Positions 16,177 to 24,291 of a DNA stretch of 32,855 bases are shown piece after piece (position 1 is the stretch's first letter; the number at the start of each line of letters is the position of its first letter). Origin of the DNA: JAAFHN01 sp031421855 (lineage in GTDB: Bacteria; Pseudomonadota; Gammaproteobacteria; Burkholderiales; Burkholderiaceae_C); the NCBI GenBank assembly GCA_031421855.1, contig JANOPN010000115.1, positions 1 to 32,855 of the forward strand, given 5' to 3'. The notes below the pieces were generated by a model. The model made no database searches, was not told the origin of the DNA, and saw only the letters and a list, made by a program, of their open reading frames with translations. Made by a program: the position numbers and the translations under genes.

Positions 16177-16983
16177 CTAGGCGGCAGTTCCTACCCGTGT
16201 TGCGAGACAGTAGATCACTTTGCAGGTCCGATCCACCCTGTCCCCCGCCAACGGCATCGGCGACGCATCAAAGTCGCTCAAATGCGTCAATTCATGCGGC
16301 ATTTTGACCAATGACCCAAAAACGAGTCGCTTAAGCAGCTTTTTACCTGCCATCGTTTTTGGCATGAGGCCCAAATTGCTAGCAACTGCCTTGATAGGTC
16401 GCAACAACCGCTGAGCCAAACCGACCTCGCTCACAGGCGTGTCACCGAAAAAAGCACAATCGAAGCCAGCTGCTTGAAGCTTTTGGCTGAGCTCGGTCAC
16501 TCCGTTGTACTGAACGCTGTACGGACTGGGATTGAAATCAAACAAATCTTTATTTGCTGTGACGATCAGCAGTTGCCCACCCGGTCGCAAACGGGCTGCT
16601 GCATCAGCGAAAAACTGCTCAACCGAGTCAAAATAATAGAGCGCCTCGCACACCACAATTGAGTCGAACTGACTGCTCAAGGTCGACAACGAATCAGCAC
16701 CAAGCTGCATGAATCTCAAACGGCTTGCGTAATGCTGCTTGGCACGCTCAATCATCGCAGTTGACGTGTCGATTCCAACATAGGACCGGGCCGATGCCGC
16801 GATCAAAGCTGCTCCCTGGCCCGTGCCGCAGGCCACCTCAAGCACATCGAGATCACGGACATTTGCTGCGACCCACGCGTAGCGTCTGTGCATGCGGGCG
16901 ACTTGCTCGGCAGTGACATCATCACCCGCGAGCTCCGTCACGTCCAAATAGTCTGTCTGAGCAGCTCCCAAAATACCTCCCAA
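16177..16983 (-). CDS. Class I SAM-dependent methyltransferase
   Basis: The 268-residue protein has a standard Rossmann methyltransferase domain: motif I LDVLEVACGTGQGAALI (about residues 45-61), an acidic residue ending strand 2 in YVGIDTSTAMIERAKQHY, motif II-like FDSIVVCEALYYFDSVEQFF, and LRPGGQLLIVTAN. The C-terminal approximately 100 residues (RLLRPIKAVASNLGLMPKTMAGKKLLKRLVFG) resemble sugar- or glycan-methyltransferases found in O-antigen clusters. It is the first gene of the operon. Two TTG codons are possible starts: 16983, or 16971, which has GGGAGG 4 nt upstream. It probably methylates a sugar hydroxyl or amino group, or caps the polymer end; Methyltransf_11-type proteins have many targets, so this is unresolved. 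Confidence 0.82.
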   Translation of the reverse strand: MGGILGAAQTDYLDVTELAGDDVTAEQVARMHRRYAWVAANVRDLDVLEVACGTGQGAALIAASARSYVGIDTSTAMIERAKQHYASRLRFMQLGADSLSTLSSQFDSIVVCEALYYFDSVEQFFADAAARLRPGGQLLIVTANKDLFDFNPSPYSVQYNGVTELSQKLQAAGFDCAFFGDTPVSEVGLAQRLLRPIKAVASNLGLMPKTMAGKKLLKRLVFGSLVKMPHELTHLSDFDASPMPLAGDRVDRTCKVIYCLATRVGTAA

Positions 16984-17087
16984 TATGTTTTTTTCTCAGC
17001 TCGTACTGCGCCGACTGATTTTTCACAAAGCCACGTAGAGATGGTAACTGGAATCACGCTCTAAACTGGCAGCTGCATCACCGATAC
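16984..17087 (-). promoter_or_regulatory. ppc-to-polysaccharide-operon gap, possible weak promoter
   Basis: These 104 bp separate the ppc stop from the first polysaccharide gene on the same strand. On the minus strand TTGTGA (17023-17028) is followed after 17 bp by TACGAG (17000-17005), a poor sigma-70 pair. I see no convincing intrinsic terminator after ppc, so read-through from ppc into the cluster is possible. A short A-run lies just before the TTG start. Confidence 0.25.
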
Positions 17088-19922
17088 CTATCCAGTATTT
17101 CGCAACCCCGCAGCAATGCCATTGATGGCAATGTGAATGCCGCGCTGAACTCGCTCACTTGCATCGCCGGCTCGAAGCCGGCGGATTAACTCGACTTGGA
17201 GGTGATGCAATGGGTCGATGTAGGGAAATCGATGCTCGATGCTGCGTTTCAGGCTCGGGTTGGTTCCAAGCCTTTCGTCGCGCCCCGTGATGAGATTCAT
17301 GGCTTTTTCTGTCCGCGCCCATTCGGATTCGATCGCACTGAGTACCTTGGCGCGCAGTTTGGCATTGCCAACTAATCCGGCGTAGCGGCGGGCCAAAGCC
17401 AGATCACTTTTAGCCATCACCATGTCGACGTTGGACAACAGTGTCCTGAAAAAGGGCCATTGTCGCTCCATTTTTTGTAGCAACAAAACCTTTAAATCCG
17501 GTGACCCAGTGCCATTTCCTTGATCAAAACCGCCTAAAAACGCCTCCACAGCACTTCCAATGCCATACCAGCCGGGCAGCATTGCCCTACTTTGACCCCA
17601 GCCAAATCCCCAGGGAATTGCGCGCAAGTCTTCAATTCGGTTCGAGGCCTTGCGGGACGCGGGTCGCGAACCAATGTTGAGCTGCGCAATTTCGCGGATT
17701 GGTGTTGCAGCAAAGAAAAATTCGGCGAAACCCGGGGTTTCGTAGACCAAAGCACGGTAAGCGTTGCGGCTGGCAACCGACAAAACCTCTGCCGCCTCCA
17801 AAAACGCTTTCGGCGCGGCCCGGGTCGTCTCTAGCATCGTGGCTTCGAGCGTGGCGGCAATCAGGGTTTCTAAGTTTCGACGGCCAATCTCGGGGTGCGC
17901 GTACTTGCTGGCAATGACTTCACCTTGCTCGGTCAGTCGAATTTGGCCGCGTACCGTGCCGGGTGGCTGAGCCAATATCGCGTCGTAACTGGGTCCGCCG
18001 CCGCGCCCAACCGTGCCCCCGCGTCCGTGAAAAAGGCGCAAGGTGATTTGCGGCATGGTCGCAAACACCTCGACCAAGGCAACTTCGGTCCGATACAACT
18101 CCCAGTTGCTCGTGAAAATGCCGCCGTCTTTGTTGCTGTCGGAGTAACCCAACATGATTTCTTGTTCAGCCCCACTGCGCATGACCAAGTCGCGCATGCC
18201 GGGCAGCGCGTAAAACTCGCTCATGATGCGAGGCGCCTGCTGCAAGTCTTCGATCGTCTCAAACAAAGGCACGACGATGAGTTGCGCCACACCGGCGGCA
18301 CTCAAGGTGCCGGTGAACAAGCCAACCTCTTTTTGCAGCACCAAGACTTCGAGCAAGTCGCTGACATCTTCGGTGTGGCTGATGATGGCGTGCCGCACCG
18401 CGTTTCGGCCCAAGCGGGCGATGGCATCGCGGGCTGCGTCAAACACCGCGAGCTCGCTCAAGGTGTGTTCAACATACGTGTCAACTGGCGCGTTGGCAAT
18501 CGCCAAGCCCCTAGGGTCATTGAGACAAACCAGCAAAACCGAACGTTTGGCCACCTCAGACAGCGCGCTGTAGTCGGCGCAGACCCGAGCAACACGCAAA
18601 AGCTGCGCCACAGCGGCTTCGTGATCAGTTGAATTTTGACGAATGTCGACCGTTGCCAAGTGAAAACCAAACACTTCAACGGATCTCAAAATCGCGCTGA
18701 GGCGCAGCGACACGACTTCAGCACCTTGGTTCGCAACCAAAGAGGCCTCGATTGCGCGCAAGTCGACCATCAAATCAGCGGCGCTCGCATACGCGACCGC
18801 CGGACTCGTGCGCTCGGCCGCTTGCCTAGCGGCCACTTCGCCTGTCAACGCCTTCAAAGTTGCCGCGACTCGCGCATAGATGCCGACGATTGCGCGTCGA
18901 TACGGCTCGTCGCTTCGGTGCGAGTTGCTATCCATGGACGCATCTGCCAATGCAGCGACTTGAGCGCTCACCCCCACTCGGGTCTCGCTCATGGACAGCT
19001 CAGCGCCCAGCAAGTGAATCTCGTCCAGCAGGTTATTCAAAGCGACATCGCTTTGCCGATGCATGGCCATTTTGAGTGTGGCCGCGCCGACGTTGGGGTT
19101 GCCATCGCGGTCCCCGCCCATCCAATGTGCCATCGTGAAGAAGGGTGCAATTTGCTCGCCCGGGCACTCCGACTGCACTTGGGCATACAAGCGCGGGATC
19201 TCGCGCAAAAAAGTCCTTGGGTAGTAACTCAAGGCATTGTTGATCTCGTCCAAAACCGTGAGCTTGTTGTCGCGCAGCAAGCGGGTTTGCCACAGCTGCG
19301 TGATGCGCGCATGCAACTCGCGCTCCAAAGCAGGAGCCTCACTGGGACTTGCCGAGTCAAGCCGCGCCAGCAGCTCAGAGATCGCGCGCTCGGCGTCCAA
19401 AATGCTTTTGCGCTGGACTTCGGTGGGGTGAGCGGTCAACACCGCGCTGACATGGCTGCGCGCCAACACTTTGGCTACATCGCCAGCGTTGTGACCCGCT
19501 TTGCGAATGCGTTCAAACGCGGCAGATAGCCCTGCGGCCTGCACATGCCCTTGCCTCTCATGGATCGCGCGGCGGCGAAGGTGGTGCTGATCTTCTGCCA
19601 AATTTGCCAAATGGCTGAAAAACGTGAACGCTCGAATCACAGTCACGCTGTCGTCGCCACTCAAACGCTTCAAGCTTTTATCAAGTGCTTGGGCATGCAG
19701 CTTGCGATCCGCTTCACTGCTGGAGCGGCGGTAAGCGACGCTCAAGCGGCGAATCTGCTCGACCGCGTCAAACGGCCCTGCGCCCTCTTGGGACCGGATC
19801 ACATCACCCAAAAGCCTACCAAGCAGTCGAATGTCCTGAATCAGCGGCGCGTCTTTGTTCGCATCGTTGATTGCGTGGCTTGCGACGGCTTTTTTGGTCG
19901 GTTTACGGGTGGGTTGGGTCAT
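17088..19922 (-). CDS. ppc: Phosphoenolpyruvate carboxylase
   Basis: The 944-residue protein has all main bacterial PEPC landmarks: the TAHPTEVQRKSI motif with the catalytic His at about residue 165, MGGDRDGNPNVG, MLGYSDSNKDGG, FHGRGGTVGRGGGP (the mobile active-site loop), the QSRAMLPGWYG region, and the terminal LRNTG corresponding to the conserved QNTG end. The enzyme fixes bicarbonate onto PEP to form oxaloacetate. I chose the ATG at 19922, which gives a lysine-rich leader (MTQPTRKPTKKAVAS) of normal size; the open frame continues upstream into the hemC promoter region without homology. It is divergent from hemC with about 130 bp between the starts. Long open frames on the opposite strand are composition artefacts. 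Confidence 0.97.
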   Translation of the reverse strand: MTQPTRKPTKKAVASHAINDANKDAPLIQDIRLLGRLLGDVIRSQEGAGPFDAVEQIRRLSVAYRRSSSEADRKLHAQALDKSLKRLSGDDSVTVIRAFTFFSHLANLAEDQHHLRRRAIHERQGHVQAAGLSAAFERIRKAGHNAGDVAKVLARSHVSAVLTAHPTEVQRKSILDAERAISELLARLDSASPSEAPALERELHARITQLWQTRLLRDNKLTVLDEINNALSYYPRTFLREIPRLYAQVQSECPGEQIAPFFTMAHWMGGDRDGNPNVGAATLKMAMHRQSDVALNNLLDEIHLLGAELSMSETRVGVSAQVAALADASMDSNSHRSDEPYRRAIVGIYARVAATLKALTGEVAARQAAERTSPAVAYASAADLMVDLRAIEASLVANQGAEVVSLRLSAILRSVEVFGFHLATVDIRQNSTDHEAAVAQLLRVARVCADYSALSEVAKRSVLLVCLNDPRGLAIANAPVDTYVEHTLSELAVFDAARDAIARLGRNAVRHAIISHTEDVSDLLEVLVLQKEVGLFTGTLSAAGVAQLIVVPLFETIEDLQQAPRIMSEFYALPGMRDLVMRSGAEQEIMLGYSDSNKDGGIFTSNWELYRTEVALVEVFATMPQITLRLFHGRGGTVGRGGGPSYDAILAQPPGTVRGQIRLTEQGEVIASKYAHPEIGRRNLETLIAATLEATMLETTRAAPKAFLEAAEVLSVASRNAYRALVYETPGFAEFFFAATPIREIAQLNIGSRPASRKASNRIEDLRAIPWGFGWGQSRAMLPGWYGIGSAVEAFLGGFDQGNGTGSPDLKVLLLQKMERQWPFFRTLLSNVDMVMAKSDLALARRYAGLVGNAKLRAKVLSAIESEWARTEKAMNLITGRDERLGTNPSLKRSIEHRFPYIDPLHHLQVELIRRLRAGDASERVQRGIHIAINGIAAGLRNTG

Positions 19923-20053
19923 GCGGCACATGCTAGCATTCACCAACGCCCAGTCCTTGACAAGACGCTTAACGAAACCCGTCCGTAACCCGCTGACAGT
20001 TGCGCAGACGCGAAAACGGGCCTCCCGTCTCAACGAAACCCGACACTGCACCC
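19923..20053. promoter_or_regulatory. ppc/hemC divergent intergenic region
   Basis: The 131 bp between the two starts must carry both promoters. A perfect -35 hexamer TTGACA lies on the plus strand at 19957-19962, facing hemC. The reverse complement of the same spot reads TTGTCA toward ppc. Neither direction has a good -10 at 16-18 bp, so only the -35-like core is visible. Confidence 0.3.
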
Positions 20054-20944
20054 ATGGCACACCTGACCATTGCTACCCGCGAAAGCCGCTTGGCGCTTTG
20101 GCAGGCCCATCACATCCAAAACCGCTTGCAAGCGCTGGGGCACACCGTTGCCATTTTGGGCATGACCACGCGCGGCGATCAAATTTTGGATCAGTCGTTG
20201 GCCAAAATCGGCGGCAAAGGCCTGTTTGTCAAAGAGCTCGAAGCCGCATTGCTTGAAGGACGCGCCGATCTCGCCGTCCATTCACTCAAAGACGTGCCAA
20301 TGAACATGCCAGCGGGGTTTAAGCTGGCTTGCATCACCGAGCGCGAAGACGCGCGAGACGCGTTTGTCTCCAATTCGCACCATTGCGTGGCAGATTTACC
20401 GATAGGCGCGTGTGTGGGCACATCGAGCCTTCGCCGCATGGCCCTCTTGCATGGTCAACGGCCTGATCTGCGGATCGAACCCCTGCGTGGCAACCTCGAT
20501 ACCCGGCTGCGTAAGCTTGACGACGGTAGTTTTGACGCCATTGTCTTGGCAGCGGCAGGCTTGAAGCGCTTGGGGCTTGAGGGCCGAATCAAAAGCTGCT
20601 TCAGCTTGACTGAGATGCCGCCAGCCGCAGGCCAGGCTGCGCTGGGCATTGAGATCCTCGAAGGGCGAGACGATCTGCTCTCGATCTTGTCGCCCTTGAG
20701 CGACCACGCCACCGAGCTGGCTTGCTCGGCTGAGCGAGCAGTCAGCCGCGCCTTAGGCGGCAGTTGCACGCTGCCGTTGGCGGCGCATGCCACCTGGGTT
20801 GGCACTGATTTATCCATTGATGCGGCTTTTTTTGACGACGCAAAAGGTCGTTTGCTGAAAGCGCGACGCACCGCGCCGGTTCACACAGTGGAGCAGGCAC
20901 TTGACTTAGGGCTTGCTGTGGCGGGCGATTTGCTATCAAGCTGA
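20054..20944 (+). CDS. hemC: Hydroxymethylbilane synthase (porphobilinogen deaminase)
   Basis: The 296-residue protein begins LTIATRESRLALWQAHHI and carries GGKGLFVKELEAALLEGRADLAVHSLKDVPMNMP, the ACVGTSSLRR and LRGNLDTRLRKLDDGSFDAIVLAAAGLKRLG motifs, and the dipyrromethane-attaching cysteine in RALGGSCTLPLAAHA. It condenses four porphobilinogen molecules into hydroxymethylbilane in the tetrapyrrole pathway. The ATG at 20054 is supported by the fixed distance to the TRxSxLA motif; a TTG at 20000 is in frame but has no homology after it. There is no obvious Shine-Dalgarno sequence. It leads a hemC-hemD-hemX-hemY run. Confidence 0.97.
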   Translation: MAHLTIATRESRLALWQAHHIQNRLQALGHTVAILGMTTRGDQILDQSLAKIGGKGLFVKELEAALLEGRADLAVHSLKDVPMNMPAGFKLACITEREDARDAFVSNSHHCVADLPIGACVGTSSLRRMALLHGQRPDLRIEPLRGNLDTRLRKLDDGSFDAIVLAAAGLKRLGLEGRIKSCFSLTEMPPAAGQAALGIEILEGRDDLLSILSPLSDHATELACSAERAVSRALGGSCTLPLAAHATWVGTDLSIDAAFFDDAKGRLLKARRTAPVHTVEQALDLGLAVAGDLLSS

Positions 20945-20949
20945 ATTCG

Positions 20950-21825
20950 GTGAGCCACACTCGCGCACCCACTCGCGATTCACAACCGATCAAGGTCGTC
21001 GTCGCACGGGCTCAACGCGAAGCACAAGCTGGCGCTGCAGGCTTGCGTTCGCTGGGCTTTGACGCGACCCATTTTGGCGGCCTACAAGTCACGCCAAGCC
21101 TGACTGAAGGCCAGCGTGCGGAGTTGATTGCACAGCGCCCCACGCCTCGCGCCATCATGTATGTCAGCGCAAATGCCGTAGAAGCTCTGTGGGGCACTAA
21201 TTTTGTGGAAAATAGCCCCTTGGTCTCCGGATCCATTGAGTCTGTTGCTATCAATTTTGAATCGACGCACTCACAACCTGTGCACTGGGCGACTGGCCCG
21301 TCAACCGCTGCGGCGCTGGCCAAAATTGGTGTGGCCGAGTCAAACCTTGCCTGTCCAAGCGGCCAAAGGCCTCAGTTCGATTCTGAGGCGCTCTGGGCGG
21401 TGGTCGAGCCCCAAGTGCAAGCTTGGCCTCGACCGGCATCGGTTTGGATCATTCGCGGTCGCGATGCCGACGGTCAAGTGGGGCGGCCATGGTTGGCGCA
21501 ACAGTTGCTTGCTGCTGGCGTGGACGTCACGACCCACGTGGTTTACGAGCGTCGGCTCGTGCCCATGAGCCAAGAGGCCTGCGACTTGGCACGTGCGTCA
21601 TTTGCACGCGGTGACGCGTGGATCTTTGCAAACGGTCAAGTTCTTTCGCACTTGATGGACTGCGTCGTATTCACACCGTCGCAGCTTGCCAATGTTCGGG
21701 TCTTGACCACACACCCCAGCATCGCGTCGCTGGCACGCGACTGGGGTCTCGTCCGAGTCGATCAAGGCGACGCTGGACACAGCGCTGTTGAGTGGGCGCA
21801 ATCCCTACAATTGAGCGATGACTGA
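20950..21825 (+). CDS. hemD: Uroporphyrinogen-III synthase
   Basis: The 291-residue protein has the two-lobed HemD layout: an N-terminal VVVARAQREAQAGAAGLRSLGFDATHFGGLQV, PRAIMYVSANAVEAL, the WATGPSTAAALAKIGV hinge region, VWIIRGRDADGQ, and VTTHVVYERRLVP followed by DAWIFANGQVLSHL. HemD families are weakly conserved, but order and position directly after hemC make the call firm. It closes and inverts ring D of hydroxymethylbilane. The GTG start at 20950 lies 5 bp after the hemC stop. Its end overlaps hemX by 8 bp (ATGACTGA), indicating coupling. Confidence 0.92.
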   Translation: MSHTRAPTRDSQPIKVVVARAQREAQAGAAGLRSLGFDATHFGGLQVTPSLTEGQRAELIAQRPTPRAIMYVSANAVEALWGTNFVENSPLVSGSIESVAINFESTHSQPVHWATGPSTAAALAKIGVAESNLACPSGQRPQFDSEALWAVVEPQVQAWPRPASVWIIRGRDADGQVGRPWLAQQLLAAGVDVTTHVVYERRLVPMSQEACDLARASFARGDAWIFANGQVLSHLMDCVVFTPSQLANVRVLTTHPSIASLARDWGLVRVDQGDAGHSAVEWAQSLQLSDD

Positions 21826-22882
21826 GCCAACAGCCACCGAAACCAGCGCCGACAAACCCCAGTCGTCTCGATGGTTGCACCACTTGCCGTGGCTTTTGGT
21901 TGGTGCGTTTGGTGTGGCGACCGTGAGCACCTGGCTGCGCTTGAACACCATCCAAGAGCAACTCGCCTTGCAAAACGCCCAAGCCAGCGCCATCAGCGCA
22001 GAGGCCCGTTCGCTGGCCAAATCAGCCAGTGAGGGCGCCCGGGAAGCAGTGGCAAAACAAAGTTTGCTGGAGGCCAAGCTCGCCGAGGTCAGCCTGCAGC
22101 GAAGCCAACTCGAGGAGTTGATCCAAAGCTTGTCGCGCTCGCGGGACGAAAATTTGCTTGAAGACATCGACTCCGCGCTGCGCTTGGCTCACCAGCAAGC
22201 CTCATTGACCGGGTCAATGGAGCCGCTCATTGCTGCCCTGAAATCGGCCGATCAACGCATCACCCGTGCAGCCCAACCGCGCCTTGCCGGTGTGCAGCGG
22301 GCCATCAACAAAGATTTGAATCGGATGCGCAGCAGCACCACGACCGACATCCCGAGCCTCCTCACCAAGCTTGACGAGTTGGCGCACTCAATCGATGACT
22401 TGCCGATGGCCAACGCGATCCCGGCGCGCACCAATCTGTCGACATCGCAATCCCCTAAGCCCGCCCGACCCGCTTCGACCGTCGCTGGGCCCGGCGATGA
22501 ATCGCCCAAGACCCTGTCCGAGCAAATCCACGGCTTTTGGCGAGCAGTCACTTCGCAGGCACTGAGCCTCGTGCGGCTCAGCCGCATCGACGCGCCAGAA
22601 GCCACCTTGCTCGCGCCCGAGCAGTCGTACATGCTGCGCGAAAACATCAAATTGCGCATCCTGAACGCCCGCTTAGGGCTTTTAGCCAGGCAAGCCGAAT
22701 CGGCTCGGTCTGATTTAGTCCAAGTCCGCGCCAGCCTGGACAAATACTTCGACACCCAGTCGCGAAAGACCCAAACCGTGGCTTCGCTCGTTAACCAAAC
22801 ACTGGAGCTCATGCGCAACCCAGAGGTGGCGCGGCCCGATGACTCGCTCGCAGCCCTGAAGCTGGCTGGCGCAACCCGATGA
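21818..22882 (+). CDS. hemX: HemX-like membrane protein
   Basis: The 354-residue protein has one N-terminal membrane segment (LPWLLVGAFGVATVSTWL, about residues 25-42), followed by a long coiled-coil region (NTIQEQLALQNAQASAISAEARSLAKSASEGAREAVAKQ...LQRSQLEELIQSL). The HemX domain contains DIDSALRLAHQQASLTGSMEPLIAALKSADQRI and LSRIDAPEATLLAPEQSYMLRENIKLRILNARLGLLARQ. HemX is found next to hemCD in many proteobacteria. It was once annotated as a uroporphyrinogen methyltransferase, but no methyltransferase fold is present; it probably scaffolds haem enzymes at the inner membrane. ATG 21818 overlaps hemD; hemY starts 10 bp after its stop. Confidence 0.92.
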   Translation: MTEPTATETSADKPQSSRWLHHLPWLLVGAFGVATVSTWLRLNTIQEQLALQNAQASAISAEARSLAKSASEGAREAVAKQSLLEAKLAEVSLQRSQLEELIQSLSRSRDENLLEDIDSALRLAHQQASLTGSMEPLIAALKSADQRITRAAQPRLAGVQRAINKDLNRMRSSTTTDIPSLLTKLDELAHSIDDLPMANAIPARTNLSTSQSPKPARPASTVAGPGDESPKTLSEQIHGFWRAVTSQALSLVRLSRIDAPEATLLAPEQSYMLRENIKLRILNARLGLLARQAESARSDLVQVRASLDKYFDTQSRKTQTVASLVNQTLELMRNPEVARPDDSLAALKLAGATR

Positions 22883-22892
22883 GCCGCCGAGC

Positions 22893-24224
22893 ATGAAATT
22901 CGCCCTGTGGCTACTCGCATTGTTCGCTGTCGCCACCGCTGCGGCCCTCTTCGGTGGCGACAACTCGGGCGTGGTCTCGGTTTTTGTTGCGCCGCACCGG
23001 CTCGATGTCTCGATCAATTTGGCTGTGTTGGTCATCCTCGGGTTCACGCTTTTGATGCATCTGGCTTTGTTGTCATTGCGCGCCTTGTTGCGACTACCCC
23101 AAGCGGCGCGCGAGTGGCGCTCTCGGCAACGCGAGCGATCTGCCGTACAAGCACTGGCCAACGGAACAGCACATTTCTTGGCCGGTCGCTTTACCCGCAC
23201 CCTGAGAGACGCGCAACTCGCAGTCACCCAAGCGCAGGCCTACCAACACGACCCATTTGATAACCTGCACGATCACTCACACGATGTCCCGCATCCAGTC
23301 TTGCCATTGGCGCACTGGTTAGCCGCTGAGGCAAACCACGCCTTGCTCAACCGCGCCCAGCGCGATGCGCAGCTTCAGTCTGCCGTCAGTGCAAGTGTCG
23401 GCACAGCCTGCGCAGGCGCGCTGCGCGAAGGCCTCGGCCTGCGCAGCGCCAGGTTTGCACTTGATGACCGCGACCCCAAAGGGGCTTTGCGCCAACTGCA
23501 GCAGCTATCACCCGGCGTGCGTCGACGCACGGCTGCACTTCGGCTGCAACTCAGAGCGGCGCGAATGGGCAACTCGCCTGCTCAAGCCCTTGAAGTCGCC
23601 CGCAGCTTGGCCAAGCACGGCGCATTTTCTGCCGATACCGCCCTCAGCCTGCGCCGAAGTCTGAGCATCGACTGCTTGAAACAATCCCAAGACCCCGCGC
23701 AACTCATGCTTGCTTGGAAGTCGCTTGACTCATCAGAGCAAGCCATGCCTGAGGTCAGCGCCGCGGCCGCCGACCGACTTCGGCACGTCTGCACGAGTCA
23801 CAACTTGGCGCAGCACACGTGGCAGCGGACCGCTCAAGAATGGCTCTTGCCGCCGTTGACTCGTTGGGCTGATTTGTCGCCAGATCAACGCCTCAAGCTA
23901 GCGCGCGTGCTGCCATGGGCCGTAGAGCCAGGGGCTGACAGCACGGTGCAAACCAAGCGCGGCGATTGGCTTGCCCAACTCGAGGCGCTGCAACGGATTC
24001 ACCCAAACGACGCGGCGCTGAATTTCATGGCTGGCATGGTGTTCATGGATCGCCAGCTGTGGGGGAAAGCACAGCGAGCGTTGACCCAAGCCACCCAAGC
24101 GGCGCCAGCTCTCGGAGATCGAGACCTGTCTCGCCAAGCATGGCTGGCGCTTTTGAGTTTGGCCGAGCAGCGAGGGGACACGGCAGGCGCTCAAACGGCA
24201 CTTCAACGGGCGGCAACTGGTTGA
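22893..24224 (+). CDS. hemY: HemY-like inner-membrane TPR protein
   Basis: The 443-residue protein starts with two membrane helices (FALWLLALFAVATAAALF and SINLAVLVILGFTLLMHLALL, the HemY_N domain). The long helical part has TPR-like pairs, for example DALRQLQQLSPGVRRRTAALRLQLRAARMG-type repeats and ALNFMAGMVFMDRQLWGKAQRALTQATQAAP near the C-terminus. This is the proteobacterial HemY of unknown biochemical activity, not the Bacillus protoporphyrinogen oxidase of the same name. It closes the hem operon and ends 22 bp before a strong terminator. A histidine- and aspartate-rich patch (HDPFDNLHDHSHDVPHP, about residues 118-134) lies between the membrane part and the repeats and is not a feature I know from the family. 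Confidence 0.92.
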   Translation: MKFALWLLALFAVATAAALFGGDNSGVVSVFVAPHRLDVSINLAVLVILGFTLLMHLALLSLRALLRLPQAAREWRSRQRERSAVQALANGTAHFLAGRFTRTLRDAQLAVTQAQAYQHDPFDNLHDHSHDVPHPVLPLAHWLAAEANHALLNRAQRDAQLQSAVSASVGTACAGALREGLGLRSARFALDDRDPKGALRQLQQLSPGVRRRTAALRLQLRAARMGNSPAQALEVARSLAKHGAFSADTALSLRRSLSIDCLKQSQDPAQLMLAWKSLDSSEQAMPEVSAAAADRLRHVCTSHNLAQHTWQRTAQEWLLPPLTRWADLSPDQRLKLARVLPWAVEPGADSTVQTKRGDWLAQLEALQRIHPNDAALNFMAGMVFMDRQLWGKAQRALTQATQAAPALGDRDLSRQAWLALLSLAEQRGDTAGAQTALQRAATG

Positions 24225-24246
24225 ACAGGAAACAGATGAAGGTATG

Positions 24247-24273
24247 AAAAAAGGCGCCCTGGGGCGCCTTTTT
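24247..24273. terminator. Bidirectional intrinsic terminator between hemY and rne
   Basis: GGCGCC (24253-24258) and GGCGCC (24263-24268) form a 6-bp GC stem with a 4-base CTGG loop. It is flanked by an A-run on the left and a T-run on the right, so it works in both directions. It lies between the convergent hemY and rne stops. Confidence 0.9.
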
Positions 24274-24291
24274 CAAACCGACTGAAATGGA

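Noticed and set aside
18636..19529. 297-codon plus-strand open frame antisense to ppc
   Set aside because: Lies wholly inside conserved ppc sequence and has no protein-like pattern; a codon-bias artefact.
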